NCBI RefSeq assembly: GCF_023272795.1
Contig: NZ_CP096829.1
Coordinates: 868,001-932,000 of the forward strand
Direction of reading: 5' to 3'
Origin: Flavobacterium humidisoli
GTDB lineage: Bacteria > Bacteroidota > Bacteroidia > Flavobacteriales > Flavobacteriaceae
Length of the DNA stretch: 64,000 nucleotides
In this document: positions 9,324 to 18,129 of the stretch, one piece after another
Layout: each line of letters opens with the position of its first letter
Position numbering within the stretch: position 1 is the first letter of the stretch
Notes under the pieces: model-generated
What the model saw: the letters and a program-made list of their open reading frames with translations, nothing else
What the model was told of the DNA's origin: nothing
Database searches by the model: none
Translations under genes and position numbers: made by a program

Positions 9324-11810
9324 TTATTCTGCTGTAATTACAATTGTCGATTGCTTTAATCCGTTTGCTTTTGCGGTTAATTCCAATCTTCCAGATTGAT
9401 CTCCTGATTGTACAATTACCAAACATTTTCCAGCCAAAGCGGTATGTTTAGTTCCTTTATACGGTTCGTGGCTTACTGGATCACCGCTGCAAACACCCAC
9501 AATTTTTCCGTTTCCTTTTAAAGAGAAATTAATTTCGTTATTTGCCATTGGAGCTAATGTTCCTTTGTCGTCTAAAATATCAACTGTAATAAATGACAAA
9601 TCGTTTTTGTCTGCTTTGATCGTACTTCTGTCCGCACTCAATTTTAATTGTGAAGGATTTCCAGCCGTTTTAATTTCTTTTTCTAAAACCACTTTTCCGT
9701 CTTTACGAGAAACTGCTTTTAAGGTTCCGGCTTCAAAAGGAATTCTCCACATTACATGAAGATCGTCTCCTTTTTTGCTTCTTTTTCCAACCGATTTTCC
9801 GTTTACAAAAAGTTCCACTTCATCGGCTTTATTGTAGTATGCCCAAACGTCAACAGTCTGTCCGGCTTTCCAGTTCCAATGCGGAAAAATATGAAGAACC
9901 GTTTTGTCTGTCCATTCGCTTTGGTACATGTAATACACATCTTTCGGGAAACCAGCTAAATCTACAATTCCGAAATACGAACTTACCGATGGCCATTCGT
10001 ACGGAGTTGGTTCTCCGATGTAATCGAAACCAGTCCAAACGTACATTCCTGCCAAGAAATCATGTTTTTTAATAATTTTCCAAGTTGCTTCATGCGTAGA
10101 TCCCCAAGGCGTCTGTACCTGATCGTAAGCCGAAACGGTATTTCCTGGATTTCCTTCTGTAAATTTAAGATCCCATCTTACCGGCCATTTTTTGATAGTG
10201 TCTGAAACAGCATCGTAATATCCTCTTGTCTGCAAACCTGAAGTCGTTTCAGTTGCAATAAAAGGAGTATTAGGGAAATTCTTCAGATGATGTTCGAATG
10301 TCTGATGCGCATAATTGTATCCGATTAAATCTAAGACTCCAGATCCAGCAAGCGGATTAATCGAAACATCTTTTTTCTCAAATTGTAAAGTCACGGCATC
10401 AATATTCATATTTACCGGCGGATTCATTCCTGCAGTCAACGGGCGTGTTTTGTCATATTGACGAGTAATTGCGGCCAATTCTTTGGCAATTTCAACACCT
10501 GTTTCACTCCATTGTTCTGGGATTTCGTTACCAATACTCCACATAAAAATGCTTGCATGATTTCGGTCACGTAGCAGTTGATCGATTAGATCTTGTTTAT
10601 GCCATTTGTCCCAATCGTTTCCGTAATCGTATTTGGTTTTAGTTTGTTTCCACATGTCAAAAGCTTCATCCATGACAATGAAACCCATTTTGTCGCAGAG
10701 ATCTAAAAGTTCTGGTGCAGGCGGATTATGAGAAGTTCTGATTCCGTTTACACCCATTTCTTTCAAAATCTCTAACTGACGTTCGATTGCACGCGTATTG
10801 ATCGCAGACCCTAATGGTCCTAAATCATGATGCATACAAACTCCTTTTATTTTAACCTGTTTTCCATTCAAAATAAAACCTTTTTTCAGATCAAATTTAA
10901 AATCTCTGATTCCGAAATTGGTTTTGTATTGATCAACGATTTTATCGTCAAGCGAAATTTCGGTAACTGCTGTATACAATTCTGGGTTTTCATCTGACCA
11001 TAAAATCGGGGTTTCAATTTCTGCCGATTGATTCAAAGTTTGATTTTCGCTGGTATTGATTGTTATATCTTGAGTAACAGATGTTACTTTTTTGTCTTCT
11101 TTAAAAATAGTCGTCGTTACCGTAGCTTTTTTACCTTCTTTATATTGATTTTTTATTGTTGTTTCAATACTTATAGAAGCTTTTTCGGCTGTAACTTTTG
11201 GGGTTGTAATGTAAGTTCCCCATTGCCCTACATGAAGTTTGTCTGTGGTTTCGATCCAGACATTTCTAAAAATTCCTGAACCCGAATACCAGCGTGAATT
11301 CGGTTGTTTTGAATTGTCAACCTTAACAATTATTTCGTTGTTTTTGTCTCCATAGTTTAAGTATTTGGAGATTTCATATTGAAAACCAATATATCCGTTT
11401 GGACGTTTTCCTAAATAATGACCGTTTACCCAGACTTCACTGTTTTTGTAAACGCCGTCAAAAGTGATAGAAGTTACTTTTGTACTGTCTTCTGCAGCCA
11501 CTTTGAATGTTTTTTTGTACCAGCCTAAACCTCCATTTAGAGATCCTCCGCCATAACCGCCAGGACTTTTTTCATCAAATTTTCCTTCGATGCTCCAATC
11601 GTGCGGAACATCAAGAGTTCTCCATTTGGTAGATGTTCCAATGGTGTCTTTATCAATTATACTATCATTAAGATGAAAACTCCAATCTGCATTAAAAGAA
11701 ACTTTTCGGTTTACAAATGCATCTTCTTTTTTAGCGCAGGAATTGAGTAAAATTACTCCCGCTGCTACTGCCACCAAACATATGCTTTTTATGTTTTTTC
11801 TAATATGCAT
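9324..11810 (-). CDS. Glycoside hydrolase family 2 (beta-galactosidase-like lipoprotein)
   Basis: 828 residues with a lipoprotein signal peptide (lipobox LLNSC, Cys25), so anchored in a membrane. Domain order is the GH2 jelly-roll sugar-binding domain (about 35-190, with DVPHDWSIEG and GLGWYKKTF), an Ig-like domain (about 195-300), the TIM barrel (about 305-590), then C-terminal beta domains of the DUF4982 and bacterial Ig type seen in many Bacteroidota GH2 enzymes. The acid/base Glu429 is in FMWSIGNEIPE, and the predicted nucleophile Glu521 is in FIATETTSG. IRTSHNPP (357-364) is also typical. The family removes beta-linked galactose, glucuronate, mannose or arabinose; the architecture matches PUL beta-galactosidases best. 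It is the first hydrolase after the transport genes, 137 bp downstream of the SusE/F-like gene with a hairpin between. Confidence 0.92.
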   Translation of the reverse strand: MHIRKNIKSICLVAVAAGVILLNSCAKKEDAFVNRKVSFNADWSFHLNDSIIDKDTIGTSTKWRTLDVPHDWSIEGKFDEKSPGGYGGGSLNGGLGWYKKTFKVAAEDSTKVTSITFDGVYKNSEVWVNGHYLGKRPNGYIGFQYEISKYLNYGDKNNEIIVKVDNSKQPNSRWYSGSGIFRNVWIETTDKLHVGQWGTYITTPKVTAEKASISIETTIKNQYKEGKKATVTTTIFKEDKKVTSVTQDITINTSENQTLNQSAEIETPILWSDENPELYTAVTEISLDDKIVDQYKTNFGIRDFKFDLKKGFILNGKQVKIKGVCMHHDLGPLGSAINTRAIERQLEILKEMGVNGIRTSHNPPAPELLDLCDKMGFIVMDEAFDMWKQTKTKYDYGNDWDKWHKQDLIDQLLRDRNHASIFMWSIGNEIPEQWSETGVEIAKELAAITRQYDKTRPLTAGMNPPVNMNIDAVTLQFEKKDVSINPLAGSGVLDLIGYNYAHQTFEHHLKNFPNTPFIATETTSGLQTRGYYDAVSDTIKKWPVRWDLKFTEGNPGNTVSAYDQVQTPWGSTHEATWKIIKKHDFLAGMYVWTGFDYIGEPTPYEWPSVSSYFGIVDLAGFPKDVYYMYQSEWTDKTVLHIFPHWNWKAGQTVDVWAYYNKADEVELFVNGKSVGKRSKKGDDLHVMWRIPFEAGTLKAVSRKDGKVVLEKEIKTAGNPSQLKLSADRSTIKADKNDLSFITVDILDDKGTLAPMANNEINFSLKGNGKIVGVCSGDPVSHEPYKGTKHTALAGKCLVIVQSGDQSGRLELTAKANGLKQSTIVITAE

Positions 11811-11885
11811 AGGTACTTTTTGTGTTTTGGAAATGGAAGATAGAAATAAAAATCGATTTCGAATATTCCTTCTTTTAAATAATTT

Positions 11886-11933
11886 AAGTCTCAGTCTTAA
11901 AGCACGTTACAAACATGTTTAAAACTGAGACTT
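11886..11933 (-). terminator. Intercistronic hairpin after the susCDE-like genes
   Basis: A perfect 10-bp inverted repeat, AAGTCTCAGT (11886-11895) and ACTGAGACTT (11924-11933), starts 15 bp after the SusE/F-like stop. The following U-run on the minus strand is weak (AAATTATTT), which suits partial termination or RNA stabilisation, so that transporter genes are expressed more than hydrolase genes. Confidence 0.45.
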
Positions 11934-11947
11934 GAAAACTAACTAAC

Positions 11948-12817
11948 TTATGATTTTGGAACCAAATGATAAATCAAATAATCACCATCTGCTCTAATAG
12001 CAATGAAGCATAAACTTGTCTCAGTAAGTTCAACAATTTTTACGTTTGTAAAACTGAAAGAAGGACTGAAATAGCTTGGTTCATTTGGATGTAACATTTC
12101 TGTTCCTCCGTTGAATGAAATTCTGTCATTTGTTTCACCAGTTGTAAGACTAAAATTGAATGTTCCTACTTTGGTTGTTTTTTGTGTATTTCCTAAAGCT
12201 GGGTTAGTTTGTGTTACAGAAACATTGTAGCCTCCATTCAAATCAAATGTAATTTCTCCCCAATCTTTATTTTCTAGACCAGCCCAAGAAATATCTGTAA
12301 GATTTGGCCACCATCCTGGACCGCTCACTTCTCTATTAACATAACTAGGCGTATTTCCAATAAACTCTAATGGAGCTGTCATATACAATACCCAAGTTTT
12401 TCCAGCCTGCCCGTTGGTAAGTTTTGCCCATCTTGGATCGCTGAAAAAAGCATCATCGTTCTCTGGAACATCTACTGTTACTGGAGCAGCTTCAACAGAT
12501 CCTCCTCTAACAAATGCGGTGTAGAAAATAGTATACTTTCCTGCAAAAGGAAAATTTACTTTATCATCGCTTTTGTTAGAATGTCCAAGTTCATTTCCGT
12601 TACCGTCAACATATCTCCAAAATGGAATTACGGTTGGATCATCATTCTTTAACACTACTTCATTCTTTTTTACTGTGTTTTGAGTAATTGAAAACTCAAG
12701 TGTTTCTGGTGTCAGCGTTACTGCTGGCAGACTTTCACGATCTTCAACAGGCTCGCAAGAGAATAAAAACGAACTGATTGTTACAGCCGCTAATACTATA
12801 TATAATATACGTTTCAT
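11948..12817 (-). CDS. SusE/SusF-like surface glycan-binding lipoprotein
   Basis: 289 residues from the ATG at 12815-12817. A longer reading would overlap the susD-like gene and bury the signal peptide, while this start gives MKRILYIVLAAV and lipobox SFLFSC. The N-terminal domain after the Cys is PKD- or Ig-like (TLTPETLEFSITQ, then AGKYTIFYTAFVRGG). The C-terminal half is Trp/Gly-rich beta structure (GKTWVLYMTAP, GPGWWPNLTDISWAG), as in surface carbohydrate-binding modules. No catalytic motif is seen. The gene begins 17 bp after the susD-like stop, the position normally held by SusE/F-like proteins that hold glycan at the cell surface for SusCD. The functional call rests on position, lipobox and fold impression, not recognised homology. 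Confidence 0.72.
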   Translation of the reverse strand: MKRILYIVLAAVTISSFLFSCEPVEDRESLPAVTLTPETLEFSITQNTVKKNEVVLKNDDPTVIPFWRYVDGNGNELGHSNKSDDKVNFPFAGKYTIFYTAFVRGGSVEAAPVTVDVPENDDAFFSDPRWAKLTNGQAGKTWVLYMTAPLEFIGNTPSYVNREVSGPGWWPNLTDISWAGLENKDWGEITFDLNGGYNVSVTQTNPALGNTQKTTKVGTFNFSLTTGETNDRISFNGGTEMLHPNEPSYFSPSFSFTNVKIVELTETSLCFIAIRADGDYLIYHLVPKS

Positions 12818-12834
12818 AATCAATTGTTTAAATA

Positions 12835-14415
12835 TTAATTCCAACCTGGATTTTGTTGAATAGTACCATTTGAAAGTACGATCTGTGATTGTGGTAAAGG
12901 AAACCATCCTAAAGTTTCTGGTCTAAATGTTACGGCAAACTGAGAATCTCCAGTATTGTTGTCGATAGCCGCTTTCATTGCTGGCATTCCTTGTCTGATT
13001 AAGTCAAAATAACGTAATCCTTCCAAAGCCAATTCTAAACGACGCTCTTCCATAATATTAGCCTGAGTTGCAGGAACTCTGTTAGTCGTACTTTTGAAAG
13101 CACGGTCACGTACTCTGTCTAAATCTGCTTGAGCTAGTCCAGGATTTGTTCCTAAATTCAATTCGGCAGCCATTAATAAAACATCTGCAAAACGAATAAT
13201 TGCATAATCTTGGTAGTTGTCAATTTGGAAGTTTCCTCCATTTGCTTCAACAACAGCTGTTCCTGCTGCATTCGTAATCGGACAATATTTTTTCCAAGAA
13301 TATCCGGTATATTGACGTTGTTCTCTTGCCTGCGGATCAAAATTTAGTCCTTCACCAGCGTAGTCAATAAATGAAGCTGCTTTTCTGCTATCTGCATTAT
13401 CGTATGCCGCAACCAATTTAGGATTTACAGTCGCTCCTCCCCATCCTGTTGCATATTTTCCTATTGAACCTCCACGAGGCGCAATATTTACTTGAAAACG
13501 GTTTCCTTCATGAAGATCCCAGTTTCCTTTTCCTGAACCATTGAAACGAACAGCCCAAACCATTTCTGTATTATCTTCTCCAGCGAAATTCTCAAAAGAA
13601 GCTGCTAACCAAAGATTCGCAAAATCTGCTACTAGTCCGTGGCCACTATTATTTACAACATCATTAATATAAGTTACAGCCTGTGCTTTTGTAACTACAC
13701 CCGCTAAATCTGTTTTGTTGTAAGCTCCAGTGTAAAACAAGAATGTTCTAGCCAAATAAGCTTCTGCAGCCCATTTTGTAATACGTCCGTAGTTTGCATT
13801 TCCTGCTTGTGAGTAATTTTCTGGACCTAAGTTATCTGCAGCAAATTTTAAATCGTTTGCAATTAAAGCATAAGTAACTTCTGGTGCTTGTCTTGGTAAT
13901 TCAAACTCACTAGTCGTTACCGTATGATCTAGCGGAATAATATCACCAAACATTTTTGCTGCTTGGAAATGAAAATGTGCTCTTAAGAAACGAGCTTCAG
14001 CTTCGTAACGTGTTTTTAAAGCTGTATTAGCTCCCCAATTTACTTTGTCTAAGTTCTCCAACAAAACATTCGCTCTGTAAATTCCAAGATAAGAGTTTGA
14101 CCATGTTAGAGAGTTCATATCTTTATCTGTAGTATATTGAAAGCGGTCCCATTGCAAATCTACTGTTGGATCTGCAATACCAAATCCTCCAAAACAGTTG
14201 TCAGATGCCTGCTCGCTTACGATCAATTGTGTACCGTAAGCTTCTCTTTGCAATACATCGTAAACAGCTACCAAACCTTCAAAAGCATCCGATGGAGTTT
14301 TATAAAAATTCTCTGTTACCTTATCTGTATATGGTTCGTTTTCCAAAAAATCTTCCGAACAAGCTCCTAATGTTAGTAAGCTTGAAAGAGCAAATAATTT
14401 TATATATGTTTTCAT
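12835..14415 (-). CDS. SusD-like nutrient-binding outer-membrane lipoprotein (RagB/SusD family)
   Basis: 526 residues from the ATG at 14413-14415; a TTG three codons upstream is less likely. The signal peptide ends with lipobox TLGAC. Typical RagB/SusD features are the N-terminal FLENEPYTDKVTENFYKTPSDAFEGLVAVYDVL, the TPR-like helical core, KTRYEAEARFLRAHFHF, the internal YAIIRFADVLLMAAELNLG and the C-terminal ERRLELALEGLRYFDLIRQG with a final NPGWN. SusD proteins form the lid on the SusC transporter and capture oligosaccharides at the surface. The gene starts 12 bp after the susC-like stop and so is translated from the same message. Confidence 0.96.
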   Translation of the reverse strand: MKTYIKLFALSSLLTLGACSEDFLENEPYTDKVTENFYKTPSDAFEGLVAVYDVLQREAYGTQLIVSEQASDNCFGGFGIADPTVDLQWDRFQYTTDKDMNSLTWSNSYLGIYRANVLLENLDKVNWGANTALKTRYEAEARFLRAHFHFQAAKMFGDIIPLDHTVTTSEFELPRQAPEVTYALIANDLKFAADNLGPENYSQAGNANYGRITKWAAEAYLARTFLFYTGAYNKTDLAGVVTKAQAVTYINDVVNNSGHGLVADFANLWLAASFENFAGEDNTEMVWAVRFNGSGKGNWDLHEGNRFQVNIAPRGGSIGKYATGWGGATVNPKLVAAYDNADSRKAASFIDYAGEGLNFDPQAREQRQYTGYSWKKYCPITNAAGTAVVEANGGNFQIDNYQDYAIIRFADVLLMAAELNLGTNPGLAQADLDRVRDRAFKSTTNRVPATQANIMEERRLELALEGLRYFDLIRQGMPAMKAAIDNNTGDSQFAVTFRPETLGWFPLPQSQIVLSNGTIQQNPGWN

Positions 14416-14427
14416 CGTGTTCAAAAT

Positions 14428-17400
14428 TTAAAAGTTAACATTTAGACCCATCATGTAGGTTCTTGGCTGCGGATAATATCCAACATCGATTCCTTTAGCC
14501 CAAGATTGATTTACGTTTCCGAAACCAATTTCTGGATCCATTCCTTTGTACTTTGTGAATGTATAAATGTTATTTCCTGCAACATACAATCTGAATTTAC
14601 TGAAGAAACTAAGTTTTGTTGTAAGCTTTGTTAAATCACATCCAATTGTAGCATTTTTAATTCTGAAGAAATCCGAATCCTGAATATACAAATCAGAGAA
14701 TTTAGTGTAGTTACCATTATCATCTGTTCCGTATGTTACTCTTGGAACTGTGTTTGAAGTTCCTTCGCTAGTCCATCTGTTTAAAACATCTGTAGTGTTG
14801 TTTGTGTAGGCACGAGTGTAATCATGAATTCCGAAAACGTTTTGTCCTCCAGCAGTACCATAAGTATTAATAGATAAATCAAAGGCTTTGTATGACAATT
14901 CTAAATTAACACCATAGTTAATATCTGGGTTTGGATCTCCAATCTGCGTTTTATCATTTGCATCAATTTGTCCGTCACCATTCAAATCTACGAAACGAAC
15001 ATCTCCAGGAACTGCATTTGGCTGTACTCCTGCTGCAACTTCTGCTGCATTTTGAAAAATTCCAGCTGTTTTTAATCCGTAGAAATAACCCATTGGTTTA
15101 CCAACCTCAACACGGTTCATCTCGTCTAAACCTTGGAATAAAACATTTGATTCTCCGTGAATAATTCCTTCGTTGTTTGCAATTCGTAATACTTCGTTTT
15201 GGTTGCGTGAAAGGTTGGCATTAATACCAAAATTCCAATCTTTTCCAATACGTGTACGATAAGCCAATCCAATTTCAAAACCTTTATTACTAACATCTCC
15301 ACCATTAACATAAGGCGCAGTTGCTCCAGCATAAGCAGGGATAGAAGCCAATACTAACCAATCTTTCGTTTTCTTGTCATAGTAATCGAAAGTTAAAGTA
15401 AAGTTGGTAAATAAAGTAGCGTCAAAACCTAAGTCTAACTGCTCTGAAGTTTCCCATTTTAAGTTACGGTTTGCTAATTGATCCGGGCTTGAACCTACTA
15501 ATAAAGTTTCGTCACCTGTTCCAAAATGATACGTTTTATCTGTTGAGTTTACAACCGACATATAAGCAAATCTTCTTGCAAATTGATCGTTACCATTTTG
15601 TCCCCAGCTTGCTCTTAATTTGAAAGTATTTAATACTTTATTTTCTTTAAAGAAAGCTTCTTTGTCTAAATTCCAACCAGCAGAGAAAGATGGAAAAATA
15701 GCATATTTGTTGTCTGGACCAAATTCTGAAGATCCGTCACGACGAACTGTAGCTGAGAATAAATATTTATTATCATAATCGTATAATAAACGTCCGAAGT
15801 AAGACTGAATCGCATAATCTCTACGATTTCCTTTTACCACATTTGATGTTGGGTCTTTTGCATTATCCAAATAAGCGTGTGCGAAATCATCAAAAATTAA
15901 GTTTCTTCCTTGTCCTTCCATATAATCAGAAGTATTCTTTTTAGCAGAAGTACCCGCTAACAAGTCAAAATTATGAGAACCTGCAATATTGAATTTATAT
16001 TGAAGTGTATTTTCAAAAATCCATCCTAAAGATTTTGTAGCACTTTGCGTAACACTTGAAACTGTGTTATTATCGTTTGAAGAAAGAGAATATACAGGTC
16101 TGAAAGAACGGTAATTGCTATCCGTCATATCAACACCATAACTCGTTCTAAAGGTAAAATCTTTTGCAAACTTTAATTCGGCAAAAATGTTACCTACATA
16201 ACGGTTTGTTTTGGTTTGGTTGAAGTTATTGTAGTATAAAGATCCAACAGGATTTGTTACATCATTCGAAATAATTGAATGTGCAAAATCTCCGTTTTCA
16301 TCATAAGGAGCGTCGATTGGCGCAGCATTTAAGAACGCTCTAATTGCGTTGCTGTAAATACCATCATCTGCAACACCGCTTGATTTGATGTTTGATAAAG
16401 TGAAATTTTCACCAATTTTCAAGAAACCTTTAATTACTTCTGAAGTAGAGTTTACTGTAAAAGTAATACGATCGTATTGCGATTGACTAGTAGATCCTCC
16501 GATCATACCTTCTTGTCCGTAGTAAGATAAACCAGTTGCAATAGTTGATTTTTCGTCACCTCCAGTAATCAAAAGAGAGTGATTTTGTTTTATTGCACCT
16601 TCGTTAAATAAACTTTTCTGCCAATCTGTGTCCGGAAATCCAGCGATTTGCTCTTTAGTATATAACGGCGCATATCCAGAATTTACACGAGCCTCATTCA
16701 TGATTGTCGTATACTCTTGCGTATTCATCAAATCCAGTTTTTTAGCAATCTGCTGAAAACCTGTATAAGAACTGAAAGACACATTCATTTTGCCATCTTT
16801 TCCTTTTTTAGTTGTAACCAAGATAACTCCGTTTGCCGCTCTTGCTCCGTAGATAGAAGCTGCAGAAGCATCTTTCAAAACGTCAACCCTTTCAATAACA
16901 GAAGGATCTAAATATCCAATTCCGTTATCAACCACAACACCATCAACCACATAAAGCGGGTCACTGTTCCCTGCTGTACCTGCTCCACGAATATTTACCA
17001 CCATATTCGCACCTGGCTGTCCAGAAGATGAAGTTACCGAAACCCCAGAAGCTTGACCTTGTAAAGCATTTACAACATCAAGACTCGCAACCTGCTGAAT
17101 GTCTTTTCCAGACACCAAAGAAGTTGCCGCAGTATTTACTTTCTTCTTTTGAGTACCGTAACCGATTACTACAATTTCTTTAAGTTCTGAAGTTTCAGGG
17201 CTCAAAACTACGTTGACCACTTTTTGAGTTCCAACTGTAATATTTTGCGACTTGAAACCTACAAAAGTGATTACCAAAACATCTCCTGTTTTAGCCTCCA
17301 CTTTATATTTTCCATCAAAATCGGTAACAGTACTCGATTTCGTTCCCTGTACTTGTACAGTTGCTCCTGGAACTCCAAATCCGTCTTCGGAAGAGGTAAT

Positions 17401-17517
17401 TGTCCCACTTACAGTTTTGGATTCTTGAGCAAATCCAAACTGCATCATAAATACGCTAAGCAGCACCGCCACAAAATATGGAAGCTTTGTTGTTTTAATA
17501 CAATTTTTGCTTTTCAT
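14428..17517 (-). CDS. SusC-like TonB-dependent outer-membrane transporter (SusC/RagA family)
   Basis: 1029 residues. The signal peptide ends near FGFAQ (about residue 30), followed by a carboxypeptidase-regulatory-like (CarbopepD_reg_2) domain at about 35-110 (VSGTITSSEDGFGVPGATV, FDGKYKVEA). The SusC signature SELKEIVVIGYGTQKKK leads into the plug domain (DVVNALQGQASGVSVTSSSG, PLYVVDGVVVD, then a KDASAASIYGARAANGVILV block). The 22-strand barrel ends in an aromatic C-terminus (MMGLNVNF). It imports oligosaccharides across the outer membrane with energy from TonB. It is the first gene of the PUL, and its long upstream region faces the NUDIX regulators. There is no N-terminal anti-sigma-interacting STN domain, so sigma/anti-sigma control is unlikely; the neighbouring NUDIX regulators are the better candidates. 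Confidence 0.97.
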   Translation of the reverse strand: MKSKNCIKTTKLPYFVAVLLSVFMMQFGFAQESKTVSGTITSSEDGFGVPGATVQVQGTKSSTVTDFDGKYKVEAKTGDVLVITFVGFKSQNITVGTQKVVNVVLSPETSELKEIVVIGYGTQKKKVNTAATSLVSGKDIQQVASLDVVNALQGQASGVSVTSSSGQPGANMVVNIRGAGTAGNSDPLYVVDGVVVDNGIGYLDPSVIERVDVLKDASAASIYGARAANGVILVTTKKGKDGKMNVSFSSYTGFQQIAKKLDLMNTQEYTTIMNEARVNSGYAPLYTKEQIAGFPDTDWQKSLFNEGAIKQNHSLLITGGDEKSTIATGLSYYGQEGMIGGSTSQSQYDRITFTVNSTSEVIKGFLKIGENFTLSNIKSSGVADDGIYSNAIRAFLNAAPIDAPYDENGDFAHSIISNDVTNPVGSLYYNNFNQTKTNRYVGNIFAELKFAKDFTFRTSYGVDMTDSNYRSFRPVYSLSSNDNNTVSSVTQSATKSLGWIFENTLQYKFNIAGSHNFDLLAGTSAKKNTSDYMEGQGRNLIFDDFAHAYLDNAKDPTSNVVKGNRRDYAIQSYFGRLLYDYDNKYLFSATVRRDGSSEFGPDNKYAIFPSFSAGWNLDKEAFFKENKVLNTFKLRASWGQNGNDQFARRFAYMSVVNSTDKTYHFGTGDETLLVGSSPDQLANRNLKWETSEQLDLGFDATLFTNFTLTFDYYDKKTKDWLVLASIPAYAGATAPYVNGGDVSNKGFEIGLAYRTRIGKDWNFGINANLSRNQNEVLRIANNEGIIHGESNVLFQGLDEMNRVEVGKPMGYFYGLKTAGIFQNAAEVAAGVQPNAVPGDVRFVDLNGDGQIDANDKTQIGDPNPDINYGVNLELSYKAFDLSINTYGTAGGQNVFGIHDYTRAYTNNTTDVLNRWTSEGTSNTVPRVTYGTDDNGNYTKFSDLYIQDSDFFRIKNATIGCDLTKLTTKLSFFSKFRLYVAGNNIYTFTKYKGMDPEIGFGNVNQSWAKGIDVGYYPQPRTYMMGLNVNF

Positions 17518-17530
17518 AATAAGAATTGAT

Positions 17531-17759
17531 TAAGTTTAAGTTATAGTTAGTGTTTTTTTACCCTAAGAGAAATCCGGAAAAACTTCCCAAGCAGGTCATG
17601 CCAAAAAAGAGGGCCTGAATCTCTTTTCCAACATTTAGTACTTGCAGACTATAAGCAACTTTAAAATCGATTCTTTGGGCAAAATCTGATGATGGTAATC
17701 TCATCAAAAAGTGATTTAAATCAATTTCTAAAAAAAACATTTGTGGTAAGTTTAAGTTA
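17531..17759 (-). promoter_or_regulatory. susC leader region with duplicated start context
   Basis: The 13-mer TAAGTTTAAGTTA (TAACTTAAACTTA on the minus strand) occurs exactly at 17531-17543, just upstream of the susC ATG, and at 17747-17759, just upstream of a 60-codon minus-strand ORF (17558-17740). AT-rich pyrimidine tracts follow both copies. The pattern looks like a duplicated translation-initiation region, or two arms of a regulated leader. Confidence 0.45.
17558..17740 (-). CDS. Possible 60-residue leader peptide upstream of susC
   Basis: A short ATG-started ORF on the susC strand ending 40 bp before the susC start. The product (begins MFFLEIDLNHFLMRL, ends GMTCLGSFSGFLLG) has a hydrophobic C-terminus but no clear signal peptide or domain. 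It is included because its ATG is preceded by the same 13-base TAACTTAAACTTA context as susC. It may equally be noncoding leader RNA. There is no independent evidence of translation. Confidence 0.25.
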   Translation of the reverse strand: MFFLEIDLNHFLMRLPSSDFAQRIDFKVAYSLQVLNVGKEIQALFFGMTCLGSFSGFLLG

Positions 17760-17786
17760 AGCGTAGTTTTGTTCTTTTTTACTTAT

Positions 17787-17821
17787 AGTCAATTTGAATT
17801 TATCTTATGGTAAATTTGACT
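17787..17821. promoter_or_regulatory. Candidate operator between susC and the NUDIX regulators
   Basis: Inverted repeat AGTCAA (17787-17792) and TTGACT (17816-17821), extended imperfectly inward as AGTCAATTTG and AAATTTGACT, in the 612-bp divergent gap. The position fits a regulator acting on susC or on the regulator genes. The rest of the gap (about 17822-18129) is AT-rich with no other structure I can support. Confidence 0.35.
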
Positions 17822-18129
17822 ACAAGTGTAAAACAAATTTTCTATATTAACAAAATATTAGGGTTATTTTTTTTCGATTCTGATTAATTCTAATTCATTT
17901 TTATTAATGTTGTAAAATGTGAACAAGAATTGAAATAAAAAATATAAAAAAATCATTGTTTTATAAAATTGACAATCAGTCGTTTAAGAATCCATTTAAA
18001 AAGAACGCTTTTTTAGCACATTTTTAAACAGCTGATTATCAAAATTTTGTTTCGTTAAAAAAAATATAAGGCTTTCAAAAAGGTTACTAATGATTTTATT
18101 TATTTAATTTGTCAAAATTTATCTCATAT

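Noticed and set aside
12818-12907. Longer N-terminus for the SusE/F-like protein
   Set aside because: It would overlap the susD-like coding end and bury the signal peptide and lipobox; the ATG at 12815-12817 is better.
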